In this document: positions 33,107 through 41,248 of the stretch, in pieces
Layout of the letters: each line of letters starts with the position of its first letter
Numbering within the stretch: the first letter of the stretch is position 1
Made by a program: the position numbers and the translations under genes
Notes under the pieces: model-generated
Seen by the model: the letters and a program-made list of their open reading frames with translations, nothing else
Databases searched by the model: none
What the model was told of the DNA's origin: nothing
Source: an uncultured Bacteroides sp.
GTDB lineage: Bacteria > Bacteroidota > Bacteroidia > Cytophagales > Cyclobacteriaceae
Direction of reading: 5' to 3'
DNA length: 43,149 nt
Assembly (NCBI GenBank): GCA_902168185.1
Contig: CABHOV010000004.1
Span: 1-43,149, forward strand

Positions 33107-33904
33107 ATGAAACTGAATTTTATTCTACTAACATTATTGGTGATGGTAAGCGCTCACCATGTATCTGCCCAAAAACAAAAAGATAAGAAGAGAGTCGCTA
33201 CAGAAGGCAAGGCTGCCACGGCAGATTCTGCTAAATGGAAAAAAGAAAACTATATTATTAACAGAGATTCAGCCTATGCTAATCCGCGTGTAGGGTTGCA
33301 GAAATTAATATCCGGTAATCGCAGATTCACAGAAGGTAAATCTATACGGCCCCGCCAGGATAGCAGCATCATAAAAAAACTATCAACAGGACAAGAGCCG
33401 TTTGCTGTAGTTATGTCCTGTTCAGATTCACGAGTACCCAACGAAATGATTTTTGATCAAGGCTTTGGTGATCTGTTTATTATCCGCACAGCCGGTCAGG
33501 TGTCGGCCGAAGCATCTTTCGGAAGTATAGAATTTGCTGTGTTGAAATTAAAATCGAAACTGATTGTTGTGTTAGGACATACTGAATGTGGCGCTGTAGC
33601 AGCGGCCGTTGAAAAGCCACAAAATCCACCGGGACATATTGTAGCGCTGATCAATGCAATCAAACCAGCTGTAGCCAAATCAGCAAACATGCCGGGCGAC
33701 CCTGTTGCCAATGCGGTACGACAAAATGTAATCGAGCAGGTAAATCAACTTCGCGAGCTGGAACCTGTGCTGAGTCGCAAATATACCGCCAGTGAAATAT
33801 TGATTGTAGGTGCAGTATATGATATACATACTGGTAAAGTAGAGTTCTTGCCAGAAACTATATCAAATCTGCCATCACCAAAAAAGACAGCCGGTAAGCA
33901 TTAA
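33107..33904 (+). CDS. Exported beta-carbonic anhydrase
   Basis: The 265-residue protein has a signal peptide MKLNFILLTLLVMVSAHHVSAQ and a Lys-rich linker. The beta-class zinc site is complete: Cys105 in VVMSCSDSRVP with the Asp107-Arg109 dyad, then His158 and Cys161 in VVLGHTECGAV. Length from residue 60 matches the family. It interconverts CO2 and bicarbonate, here in the periplasm rather than the cytoplasm as in most bacteria. It overlaps the convergent hydrolase gene by four bases at their stop codons. No operon partner is seen; the upstream gap holds only an inverted repeat. Confidence 0.94.
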   Translation: MKLNFILLTLLVMVSAHHVSAQKQKDKKRVATEGKAATADSAKWKKENYIINRDSAYANPRVGLQKLISGNRRFTEGKSIRPRQDSSIIKKLSTGQEPFAVVMSCSDSRVPNEMIFDQGFGDLFIIRTAGQVSAEASFGSIEFAVLKLKSKLIVVLGHTECGAVAAAVEKPQNPPGHIVALINAIKPAVAKSANMPGDPVANAVRQNVIEQVNQLRELEPVLSRKYTASEILIVGAVYDIHTGKVEFLPETISNLPSPKKTAGKH

Positions 33905-34788
33905 CGCTTACCCGCTTTATAGCCTAGTCGTTCGAGCCACTTTATACTCAGCCATGGCCACGTATTCAATACAGCATCTTTTGGAGCCATACCGTAACCA
34001 TGTCCGCCATGATCGTAGATGTGGAGGCTCGTAGGTATATTATACCTGCGAAGCGCCTGGTAGAAAAGTATACCATTCTCCGGAGGCACAACCGTATCGT
34101 CTGTTGAATATACCAGGAAGGTGGGCGGAGTATGTTTATCAACGCGGTTTTGTGTAGAGAGTGAATCTACCAGTTCGTTATCCGGATTTCTGCCGAGCAA
34201 CATCTCGCGACTGCCATTGTGCGCAGGCGCACCGGCTAATGTAATTACAGGATAGATAAGTATAGAAAACGCAGGGCGTGTACTCCATTGCTCCAGCACA
34301 TTTTTAGATTTCCGGTTGGCGGGTAGATGCATCGTTGTGCCCATAGAAGCCAGGTGCCCGCCGGCAGAGAAGCCAAGTATACCAATGCGCTCGGGGTTAA
34401 TTTTCCATTCCTTCGCCCGCGATTTTATAATTCGAAGAGCCGTAGTAACATCACGATACTGATCGGGAAAACGATGCCCTGACTGATCGCCCACATTCAA
34501 ACGGTAGTGTAAAACAAAAGCATCGAAGCCATACTGGTTATAATACTTCGCAACATCTCGTCCTTCGTGATCAATGGCAAGATGCGTATAGCCTCCCCCC
34601 GGACAAATCAGAATAGCCGCACCGTTGGCCGAGTCAGCATTCGCTTTGAAATATTCCAAGTACGGAGGCTCCTTGTCTCTGTCAAAACCATCGATGGTAA
34701 CTTTTTCGCTGGCAGGGTATAGAAAGATTTTTTCTTGTGCGTGCAAGGTCATGGTGCTTATCAGGTATATCAGAAACAGCGCTCTCAT
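33901..34788 (-). CDS. Secreted alpha/beta hydrolase (acetylxylan-esterase-like)
   Basis: The 295-residue protein has a signal peptide MRALFLIYLISTMTLHAQ. The oxyanion motif is ILICPGGGYTHLAIDHEG. The nucleophile Ser141 lies in GILGFSAGGHLAS, the acid Asp in LVYSTDDTVVPPENG (about 230-231), and His263 in YDHGGHGYGMA. This is the BD-FAE/Axe-type esterase pattern of secreted hydrolases that remove acyl groups from plant polysaccharides. No glycoside hydrolase is adjacent, so the substrate is a family-level inference. Confidence 0.9.
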   Translation of the reverse strand: MRALFLIYLISTMTLHAQEKIFLYPASEKVTIDGFDRDKEPPYLEYFKANADSANGAAILICPGGGYTHLAIDHEGRDVAKYYNQYGFDAFVLHYRLNVGDQSGHRFPDQYRDVTTALRIIKSRAKEWKINPERIGILGFSAGGHLASMGTTMHLPANRKSKNVLEQWSTRPAFSILIYPVITLAGAPAHNGSREMLLGRNPDNELVDSLSTQNRVDKHTPPTFLVYSTDDTVVPPENGILFYQALRRYNIPTSLHIYDHGGHGYGMAPKDAVLNTWPWLSIKWLERLGYKAGKR

Positions 34789-34936
34789 AAAATTAACGGA
34801 TTATTATGGGAGGGAATATAATACGATTCGCGATAATAAGAATCCTGTGGCACGGATGTGCGGACAATCTTTATCGCGAGCGGTAACTTCCAATGGCTTC
34901 TTCATAACTTTGTCGCTGAATTTATATATTGCAAAT

Positions 34937-35523
34937 ATGAACGTTCGCCTATCATCTGCACATAAGATCAAGGTTCTTAATTCGGCCGATATATTTACCA
35001 TTATGCAAACCATTCTGCTGCGCGAAAATAAAATCCGCAGAAGTCAGGAACACTTTTGGGTAATAGGGTTGAACAACGCCAGCAAAATACTTTTATAGAG
35101 CTGGTGAGTCTCGGAGCTACCAATCGTGTGGAGATTGCCCCCGCAGAAGTATTTCGTATGGCCATCTATAAATCGGCTGTGAAGATGATACTCGTACACA
35201 ACCACCCGAGCGGCAGCGTAAAGATATCGGAAGCCGACCGCGACCTTACCGACCGCATGATAAAATCCGGCAACATGCTGGCCATAGAAGTACTCGACCA
35301 CCTGGTAATAACCGAAGAGAGCTATATAAGCTTTGCAGATAAAGGTATAATGGACGAACTAAAACAAAGCGGCCGTTATGAGTTAGTTGATAAAGAGAAA
35401 AGTTGGTTGCAAGACATGAAGCTAGAAGCAGAGCTGGCCAAGAAAATGAAAGAGGAGGGTATAGATATAGATACTATCCAGCGTGTAACGCAGCTGCGGA
35501 AGATTGATATTAAGAAGTTATAA
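34937..35523 (+). pseudogene. RadC-like JAB-domain gene with a frameshift
   Basis: The N-terminal part from ATG 34937 reads MNVRLSSAHKIKVLNSADIFTIMQTILLRENKIRRSQEHFWVIGLNNASKIL and then stops. A different frame continues at once with IELVSLGATNRVEIAPAEVFRMAIYKSAVKMILVHNHPSGS...SEADRDLTDRMI and a charged tail to 35523. Intact relatives have ...ILFIELVSLG..., so one T is missing in the T run at about 35089-35092. The JAB metal site HNHPSGS...D is present in the second part. RadC-like JAB proteins of this length are frequent on mobile elements. The product would be split unless the shift is a sequencing error or is recoded. Confidence 0.8.
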
Positions 35524-35553
35524 TCGTCTTTTATTATTTAGGCGTCAAAAGTG

Positions 35554-35952
35554 ATGAAAGTTGAATTTCTAGGTGATATAAGTAGAGGAGGTCATTTTAA
35601 TAATGTGGTGAGTGATCAATTGATCCGCTTTTATGATTTTGATAAAACGGAGGCTGGGCAATTTCAATTGGCGATTCAATCTATAATACAAAACGGAGAT
35701 AGTATAGATATCCATGAGTTACCCTTTGTTATTGCATTAGACTGCTCTTTAAAATTTACATTAGCGAATGAAGATATAGGAGTCACGAAAATAGCTGAAA
35801 AGTATTTTGAATGTTTGCTGACGCAAAAATCATATGAAGATATGATACACTTAGTTCAGCCGTTTGTTGATCGTGAGTTGAGCGGCTATCAGTGGCTATA
35901 TGATGGCGACACAGAAATTGATTTGTTGTTTTCTCCGGGAGGTACTTGGTAA
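35554..35952 (+). CDS. Hypothetical protein
   Basis: The 132-residue protein starts at ATG 35554 (a GTG lies one codon upstream). It has no signal peptide or membrane helix. Acidic and hydrophobic patches (FYDFDKTEAGQFQLAIQSIIQNGDSIDIHELPFVIALDC, GYQWLYDGDTEIDLLFSPGGTW) resemble the general style of small immunity proteins, but I recognise no family. It is the first intact gene of the plus-strand accessory run, 30 bp after the RadC-like remnant. Confidence 0.6.
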   Translation: MKVEFLGDISRGGHFNNVVSDQLIRFYDFDKTEAGQFQLAIQSIIQNGDSIDIHELPFVIALDCSLKFTLANEDIGVTKIAEKYFECLLTQKSYEDMIHLVQPFVDRELSGYQWLYDGDTEIDLLFSPGGTW

Positions 35953-36012
35953 TGTTCTGACTAACCGGCTTCAGTAAAACTGAAATTAACAAGTTGAAAA
36001 TTGATTAAGACA

Positions 36013-36327
36013 ATGATCGAACGACAAGAAGTTCTGGGAAGAATGAAAAGTATAGAAGAGTACTTTTCAGCGGCTAGTCACCAACTCCTTCAACCCGAAT
36101 TTGAATGCGCCCAAGCTATAAACGAGCTGTTAGAACAAAACGAAGAACTCACGGCTACAGTCGTGGAGGACATTTTAAGTATATATAACAAAACCAACGC
36201 AGGGCAGCATCACGGAGGTTGCGGCTGGTCCGATTATCAATTTCACCTGGTTCATATACTTAAATTACACGAGATCAAAACCGAAGTAGACGACCACACC
36301 AAACGAATAACCCTAAAATCTGTATAG
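36013..36327 (+). CDS. Hypothetical protein
   Basis: The 104-residue protein starts at ATG 36013 (a TTG at 36001 is in frame but less likely). It is helical and charged (RQEVLGRMKSIEEYFSAASHQLLQPEFECAQAINELLEQ), followed by a conserved-looking GQHHGGCGWSDYQFHLVHILKLH segment. It may be an immunity-type or small regulatory protein; no family is recognised. It ends just before a GC-rich dispersed repeat. Confidence 0.6.
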   Translation: MIERQEVLGRMKSIEEYFSAASHQLLQPEFECAQAINELLEQNEELTATVVEDILSIYNKTNAGQHHGGCGWSDYQFHLVHILKLHEIKTEVDDHTKRITLKSV

Positions 36328-36376
36328 TATATTTTATACTATAGCCAGATACCGCCAGCAGATACCGATAATATAC

Positions 36377-36477
36377 TGGGCGTGCCCCTACGGGTCGGGC
36401 TATCCGCTGCAAGTCCTCGCGATCCGCCCGCAGAAAACCAACGCACGCTCCGGGCTTTCCGCTACTATCCCTCACGC
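36377..36477 (+). repeat. GC-rich dispersed repeat
   Basis: TGGGCGTGCCCCTACGGGTC, then GGGCTATCCGCTGCAAGTCC, TCGCGATCCGCCCGC and CGGGCTTTCCGCTACTATCC, ending CTCACGC. The block is far more GC-rich than its surroundings. It matches a repeat I have seen in intergenic regions and toxin/immunity loci of Bacteroidota. It lies between two small unknown genes and may mark a recombination point. Confidence 0.55.
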
Positions 36478-36514
36478 AAATACGATTTGCACTATATTAA
36501 CGATGTCAGTATAA

Positions 36515-37015
36515 ATGAAACAGCTTTTAGATTTTACAACAACACAGGATAGAGAAACAATTATAAAAACGCTGCAAGAAAATACGTTTGCCACCGAGAA
36601 TGATTTTCAAACGTTACTACTCGGCAAACACTACTTCTCCGGACAAGTTAATAACAAAAAGATAAGACTGAAGAACGCAACCCGAAGGCCCAGAAACCCT
36701 TCACCTATATTAGACATTCAAGTCTTCGAAAGAAACAATCTAACCCAGGTCTTAATTCTCGATGACACAGACGATGAAATAAAGCTCAATAGCCAAGTAC
36801 TGCTTACAATCACAATTCCAATTGCAATAGTTATACTATTAGTAGGAGGCGTTTCATCATTATACTATTCCGATATCTATATATTCCTTTGGTCCTTAGT
36901 GCCAAGTTTAGTCGTCCTAAGTATAGGATTCTTGAATATTCACCACTACAAAAACGCAGTTAAAGTGAATACCTGTTATGATATTAATTTTTTAGTCCGG
37001 CTGTTGAAAAGGTAG
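36515..37015 (+). CDS. Two-helix membrane protein of unknown function
   Basis: The 166-residue protein has a soluble N-terminal domain (about 1-95, MKQLLDFTTTQDRETIIKTL...FSGQVNNKKIRLKNATRRPRNPSPILDIQVF). Two membrane helices with a short loop follow (about 97-120, VLLTITIPIAIVILLVGGVSSLYY, and 125-148, IYIFLWSLVPSLVVLSIGFLNI). No family is recognised. The arrangement, cytosolic domain plus helical hairpin, could suit an effector or immunity protein; that is inference. A long hairpin follows the gene. Confidence 0.65.
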   Translation: MKQLLDFTTTQDRETIIKTLQENTFATENDFQTLLLGKHYFSGQVNNKKIRLKNATRRPRNPSPILDIQVFERNNLTQVLILDDTDDEIKLNSQVLLTITIPIAIVILLVGGVSSLYYSDIYIFLWSLVPSLVVLSIGFLNIHHYKNAVKVNTCYDINFLVRLLKR

Positions 37016-37030
37016 TTGCGGAGCTTGCAA

Positions 37031-37076
37031 TCTAATTTATAGTTATATATATTCACATCGAGCCCATCTTTTGGCT
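37031..37076 (+). repeat. Type II repeat, partial copy
   Basis: AATTTATAGTTATATATATT then CATCGAGC..CAT..TTTGGCTAC matches 41122-41165 of the full type II copy upstream of the TIR gene. Further right, CAAAACGTT...GTTCTTTAG resembles the conserved end of that repeat in degenerate form. Confidence 0.6.
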
Positions 37077-37108
37077 ACTTGAAGAAGTAGGCAGAGGATG
37101 GGCTTTTA
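37061..37108 (+). terminator. Two-level hairpin terminator
   Basis: AGCCCATC (37061-37068) pairs with GATGGGCT (37097-37104). Inside it CTACTT pairs with AAGTAG around GAAG. TTTT follows. It lies 46 bp past the membrane-protein gene. Confidence 0.65.
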
Positions 37109-37297
37109 TTGTATATAGTAACAGCAAAACGTTAAGTCAATCTGTTCTTTAGGAAACAAAAATGCACCGTTGGGAAGAAAAGTCATAGTGTTCGGAAATC
37201 TAGTAATGCGATGATGATGTTTGTTGAGTTAATTTACAAGGAAGGGCTTAGTATATCCTCAGATTTGTGATTTGAATTATAGCTAAATATAACAGAT

Positions 37298-37876
37298 ATG
37301 GCAATTGGACTTTTTATTGACGCCTCTTACGTGTACAAAGTATATCGTGACAAGATGGATTATATTAAGTTAAGGGAGCATGTGGAAAAATCACTTGGAG
37401 ACAAAATTGACGAAGCGTATTATTTCAATGCTGACAATGACCCCCCGACAGCAGAAAAGCTCCATGGTTTCTTAACAATGCCATATCCTAAGGGGCCAGG
37501 ATTCAGAGTTAAAATTTATTGGTTGAGTAAAAAAACACTATTCTGGCCTGAACAATTAGGGGGGCTTCCGGTTATGCATCCGACTGAGTCAGATGTTCAA
37601 TACGAACTACGGAATCAAAAAGGCGTAGACGTTGGACTTGTATTTCATATGACCCGTTCTTACTACAGACGAAAGTGGACTAAACTTGCGTTAGCGGCAG
37701 GTGACGGTGACTTCCATGAACCAATACAAAATTTGGTAGAGTCTGACGGAGTTGATTTGCACTTAATCGGTTCGGTCACTTCAATATCTTCCGAGTTACG
37801 ATCATACGCGAGGGGGATAATTGAGATTGATAGAGATCCATTGCACTCAAATCTTAAATTGGCAGGCAGAGTATAA
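37298..37876 (+). CDS. NYN-domain (PIN-like) nuclease
   Basis: The 192-residue protein consists of one NYN domain of the LabA/DUF88 type. The acidic metal-binding residues are visible: Asp8 in IGLFIDASYVYK, Asp111 in QKGVDVGLVFHM and Asp136/Asp138 in AAGDGDFHEPIQNLVESDG, the usual NYN layout. The C-terminus ELRSYARGIIEID matches the family end. Such proteins are predicted single-strand or RNA endonucleases and occur in defence and RNA-processing contexts. The gene is single, with type II-like sequence upstream and a type I repeat downstream. Confidence 0.88.
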   Translation: MAIGLFIDASYVYKVYRDKMDYIKLREHVEKSLGDKIDEAYYFNADNDPPTAEKLHGFLTMPYPKGPGFRVKIYWLSKKTLFWPEQLGGLPVMHPTESDVQYELRNQKGVDVGLVFHMTRSYYRRKWTKLALAAGDGDFHEPIQNLVESDGVDLHLIGSVTSISSELRSYARGIIEIDRDPLHSNLKLAGRV

Positions 37877-37969
37877 AACTAAGCATATAAAGTCATGCTA
37901 ATAGGTTTACAGATCAAATTATAAATTTGGAGTGCCCGTGTGCTCTATGGCCAAACGTGGGCGATTATC

Positions 37970-38080
37970 CATGCCTTGGTGTTCTTCACCAACAAACCGA
38001 ACTCGCCCCCACACTAAATTTAAGGTTACCTTAAAATATACCCGTTGTGGAAAATAACAGTGCGCATATATATATGCGCA
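37970..38080 (+). repeat. Type I (REP-like) repeat, copy A
   Basis: CATGCCTTGGTGTTCTTCAC (hairpin TTGGTG/CACCAA), then a CACACTAAA block. The palindrome TTTAAGGTTACCTTAAA follows, then CCGTTGTGGAAAATAACAG. It ends in the perfect palindrome TGCGCATATATATATGCGCA (38061-38080). It lies downstream of the NYN gene. Related copies are at 40198, 40297, 40959 and 42117, with inverted copies at 42761 and 42951. Confidence 0.8.
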
Positions 38081-38185
38081 ATCGAACCCATATTTTTGGA
38101 TATAGGCTTAAACATTTTGGGATATAGACTTATACGATTATATCAGATTGCAAACGTTTATATAGAAACGATGTTCTTATATCTA
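38081..38185 (+). repeat. Type II repeat upstream of the OLD-like gene
   Basis: This AT-rich block ends CAAACGTTTATATAGAAACG then ATGTTCTTATA, shared with 41191-41220 and 43122-43149. It runs up to about 50 bp before the ATG of the ATPase gene. It may carry the promoter. Confidence 0.65.
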
Positions 38186-38232
38186 AACATTGGTTTGCAA
38201 CCTTTAATTGACAACTCGTTAACAATAAGAAT

Positions 38233-40143
38233 ATGAAAATACATTTGACAGGAGCGACAGTAAATAAATACAAGAGCATTCAAAAAACACAAACTGTAAA
38301 AATAGACCCCGCCATAACGACAATTGTTGGAATGAATGAGTCAGGAAAGACAAGTTTTCTTCAAGCAATAGCCAAGACAAATTATTTTAATGACGATGTT
38401 GATTTTAAGTTTGATACCACCCAAGACTATCCAAGAAATGAACTTGTTGACTTTGAAAACAGTAATGAAGTAGTTGAGATAATCAAATGTGATTATGAGA
38501 TTTCTAATGAATTACTGAAACACATTGAAGATAAAATTGGCAAAGGTGTTTTTACAGTTAAGCAGTTTTCTTATTCGTGTCATTACAAGAAGGATTCCAA
38601 TACTGTTTCAAATATTTCTTCTAATCAAAAGAAGTACTTGGAATTGCAGTCGCAAAGTATTGTACTATCAACTGAGACGAGAGATGCCATTTCCAAGTTG
38701 AAGAACTTGAAAGAAGTAGCAGCTGTACCTCAACTCGAGGGCGATACAGACTTAGCGACATTTAAAGCAAACGTTAAAAAGATAGTTGATGCTGGAAATA
38801 GTTGGGACGATACACTAGCCCATTATGTTTTCACTACGTTCATAAAGCCTTCAATGCCAAAGTTCTGGTATTTTGATGACTATTATCATTTAGGTGGGAA
38901 AGTTAATATAAATGAATTAAGCGCAGCAGCTAACGATGAGAAGTCAAAAACAGCCAAAGCATTATTTGAATTAGCCAGGATTAAGCCCGATGAGATTATT
39001 AGCTCATCAGATTATGAAAGATTTGTTGCTTTGCTTGAAGCGTCATCAAACAAAATCACTAAGGAGATATTCAATTATTGGTCGACCAACAAGAATCTTG
39101 ATATAGAATTTAGAATTCAAGACAAGGCAAATCAGCATGGGCAACAGAACAAATACCTTGATATTAGGGTAAGGAGTCAGCGACATAAAATTTCACTACC
39201 GTTAGACAGGAGAAGTAAAGGTTTTAATTGGTTCTTTTCATTCATTATTTGGTTTAGTAAAATACAAGCAGACAAATTATCAGACTACGTCCTCCTGTTG
39301 GATGAGCCGGGTCTAAATCTCCATGCATCGGCACAAGCTGATTTACTAAGATTTATCGAAGATCTTTCTAAAAAGTATCAAATCATTTATACAACGCATT
39401 CACCTTTCATGGTAGAATCTAGTAATCTTAATAGAGTGAGAACTTGCTTGGAGACTGATGAAGGAACGGTAATTTCAGACTCAATTCAAGAGAAGGATCC
39501 TAATACGTTATTTCCTCTCCAAGCAGCGTTGGGTTATGACATAGCACAAAACCTCTTTATCTCAAAAAACAATTTATTGGTTGAAGGACCAGCAGATTTG
39601 ATTTACCTAACCGTCCTTTCAAACATTCTGGAGACGGAGAAAAGAACATTCCTGAAAGATAATATCACAATTGTTCCTGTAGGCGGACTCGACAAGGTAT
39701 CTACATTCATTTCCTTGCTTCGTGGACAAAAATTAAATATAGCTTGCTTACTTGACTCCTTTCCTGATCAAAAAGGAAAGCAGAAAGTTGATGACCTGAT
39801 CCGCTATAAAATTATTAGGGAAAAGAATATAAGATTTTTTGATGAGTTTGTTACAAGTGGAGCAAAAACGGCAGACATTGAAGACTTATTTTCAAAAGAC
39901 GAGTACTTGAAGTTATTCAATGAAGCCTTTGATAAAGAGTTTTCAAAAATTAAACTGACTGATCTTGACCCGGCAATTGAAACTATTCTTAAACAAATAA
40001 ATAAGGTAATCGGGAAAGATAGGTTTAATCATTACAGACCAGCTAACAAACTAAATCAACTCGGTGTTGATAAGAGTTACTTTTCTTCAGGCACTTTAGA
40101 CAAGTTTGAGAAAATGTTTACGGAGATAAACAAACTATTTTAG
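38233..40143 (+). CDS. OLD-family-like ATPase with TOPRIM nuclease domain
   Basis: The protein has 636 residues. The N-terminal AAA/ABC-type ATPase has Walker A in IVGMNESGKTS (about 32-41) and Walker B in YVLLLDEPGLNLHASAQADLLRFI (Asp357, Glu358). The switch His389 lies in IYTTHSPFMVES. The C-terminal TOPRIM-like domain has Glu451 in NLLVEGPADLIYL, a VPVGGLDKV loop and IACLLDSFPDQKGK (Asp508, Asp512) where DxD would be. This plan is shared with OLD nucleases and GajA-type anti-phage effectors. No UvrD-like helicase (GajB) or reverse transcriptase is adjacent, so it would be a stand-alone (class 1-like) system. It sits between type II (upstream) and type I (downstream) repeats among other defence-type genes. 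Confidence 0.88.
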   Translation: MKIHLTGATVNKYKSIQKTQTVKIDPAITTIVGMNESGKTSFLQAIAKTNYFNDDVDFKFDTTQDYPRNELVDFENSNEVVEIIKCDYEISNELLKHIEDKIGKGVFTVKQFSYSCHYKKDSNTVSNISSNQKKYLELQSQSIVLSTETRDAISKLKNLKEVAAVPQLEGDTDLATFKANVKKIVDAGNSWDDTLAHYVFTTFIKPSMPKFWYFDDYYHLGGKVNINELSAAANDEKSKTAKALFELARIKPDEIISSSDYERFVALLEASSNKITKEIFNYWSTNKNLDIEFRIQDKANQHGQQNKYLDIRVRSQRHKISLPLDRRSKGFNWFFSFIIWFSKIQADKLSDYVLLLDEPGLNLHASAQADLLRFIEDLSKKYQIIYTTHSPFMVESSNLNRVRTCLETDEGTVISDSIQEKDPNTLFPLQAALGYDIAQNLFISKNNLLVEGPADLIYLTVLSNILETEKRTFLKDNITIVPVGGLDKVSTFISLLRGQKLNIACLLDSFPDQKGKQKVDDLIRYKIIREKNIRFFDEFVTSGAKTADIEDLFSKDEYLKLFNEAFDKEFSKIKLTDLDPAIETILKQINKVIGKDRFNHYRPANKLNQLGVDKSYFSSGTLDKFEKMFTEINKLF

Positions 40144-40197
40144 ATGGGGAGGTAGCGTCTAAGTAACTGTGTAAAGGTACGATTGAACTCAGGTGAT

Positions 40198-40294
40198 CCC
40201 ACACCCACTCCCCACACTGAATTTAAAGTTGCCTTAAATATACCCTTTGTGGGAAATAACAGTGCGCAGCGATCATCGCATATTGCGCAGTACG
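40198..40294 (+). repeat. Type I repeat, copy B (lacks the first hairpin)
   Basis: CACACCCACTCCCCACACTG then AATTTAAAGTTGCCTTAAAT and TGTGGGAAATAACAGTGCGC. It ends in an imperfect GCGCA...TGCGC hairpin. It follows the ATPase gene. Its first TTGGTG/CACCAA hairpin is missing. Confidence 0.75.
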
Positions 40295-40296
40295 CC

Positions 40297-40371
40297 CATG
40301 CCTTTGGTGTTCTTCAACAACAAACCACACCCGCGCTACCCGCACTAAATTTACCGTTACTTTAAAATATA
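40297..40371 (+). repeat. Type I repeat, copy C
   Basis: CCATGCCTTTGGTGTTCTTC then AACAACAAACCACACCC and CACTAAATTTACCGTTACTT. It is in tandem with copy B. The first hairpin is damaged (CAACAA for CACCAA). Confidence 0.75.
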
Positions 40372-40449
40372 GGAATGTCACGCAGCCCGGTAACAAGTGA
40401 AAAACAAATGTGACTATAGTTGAGCGTTGATGTTTAATTTCTTGTGAAC

Positions 40450-40944
40450 ATGGGACAGGAACATACTTTACATATGATTGTTGGCCGATGGAAAAGTCCC
40501 AACGATTCAAATAATAGAGAGACGAATGACTCTCATGATATAAAGAAGCAAATCTTAAAAGAAGTAAGAAGACTCTGTAAAGAGTTAGATAAAAAAGACT
40601 ACTCAAAAGATATTGGGGACAATCCGGACATCGGAGTCGAGAACGGATTAATAATATTAAAAGGAAGAGGAAGATTTAAGAATAAGCCCTACTATAGGAC
40701 TGTTATTCCAGCTGACAGTTTTTTCGGCCTACAGTTTATTTCCACAAATTCTCTTGGTCAATTTGATATTATGCTCTTGTCGTTTGAACAGGATCTCAAT
40801 AGCAACGAATTACTGCTAGAAATTGATGAGGTATTTATAATTCCAAATGACGAGCAAATAATTGAATTGACGTTTGATAAAGTGTTTGGTGACTATAAAA
40901 AAACGGAGGGCATTAGGAAAAGTATAATCTTAGTGACAAAATGA
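40450..40944 (+). CDS. Hypothetical protein in the repeat-bracketed array
   Basis: The 164-residue protein starts at ATG 40450 (a GTG two codons earlier is in frame). The N-terminus is charged and helical (HDIKKQILKEVRRLCKELDKKDYSKD). A likely beta domain follows, with ENGLIILKGRGRFKNKPYYRTVIPADSFFGLQF and ELLLEIDEVFIIPNDEQIIELTFDKVFGDYKK. It has no membrane segment and no recognised family. It has type I repeats on both sides and lies between two defence-type genes, so an effector, sensor or immunity role is possible but unsupported. Confidence 0.65.
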   Translation: MGQEHTLHMIVGRWKSPNDSNNRETNDSHDIKKQILKEVRRLCKELDKKDYSKDIGDNPDIGVENGLIILKGRGRFKNKPYYRTVIPADSFFGLQFISTNSLGQFDIMLLSFEQDLNSNELLLEIDEVFIIPNDEQIIELTFDKVFGDYKKTEGIRKSIILVTK

Positions 40945-40958
40945 AATATCACGCAGCC

Positions 40959-41048
40959 TCATGTTTTTGTTGGTGTTCTCACCAACAAAAACACACTCAA
41001 AACCCACATCAATTTTACCGTTGCTTCAAATATACCGTTGTGGAAAAG
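40959..41048 (+). repeat. Type I repeat, copy D
   Basis: It begins with a perfect 13-bp hairpin (40963-40992, GTTTTTGTTGGTG/CACCAACAAAAAC, loop TTCT). It continues with TTTTACCGTTGCTTCAAATA and CCGTTGTGGAAAA. It lies 14 bp after the preceding gene, where the hairpin could also act as its terminator. Confidence 0.75.
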
Positions 41049-41114
41049 AGCACCACTGTCCTCACGCAGGAGTATAGCGACCGATTAGTTTCCTGATATA
41101 GTATTGCCGGTGTT

Positions 41115-41220
41115 GTAAACGAATTTATAGTTATATATATTGGCATCGAGCGCATTTTGAGCTACAGGTTAAATCGACTATATTCGTTTACAAACGTATA
41201 TAGGGAGTGATGTTCTTGTA
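41115..41220 (+). repeat. Type II repeat upstream of the TIR gene
   Basis: TTGTAAACGAATTTATAGTT then ATATATATTGGCATCGAGC; near its end CAAACGTATATAGGGAGTGA then TGTTCTTGTA. It matches parts of 37031-37076, 38151-38180 and 43045-43149. It runs almost to the coding start. Confidence 0.7.
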
Positions 41221-41248
41221 CTCGAGCGTTGGTGGTAAATCTAAGATT

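Noticed and set aside
40183-40365. 60-residue plus-strand reading frame
   Set aside because: It lies entirely within type I repeats B and C and is low-complexity (Pro/Thr/Ala-rich).
41207-41248. Upstream ATG for the TIR protein
   Set aside because: It falls inside the type II repeat that is shared by other genes; the TIR domain starts at ATG 41249.
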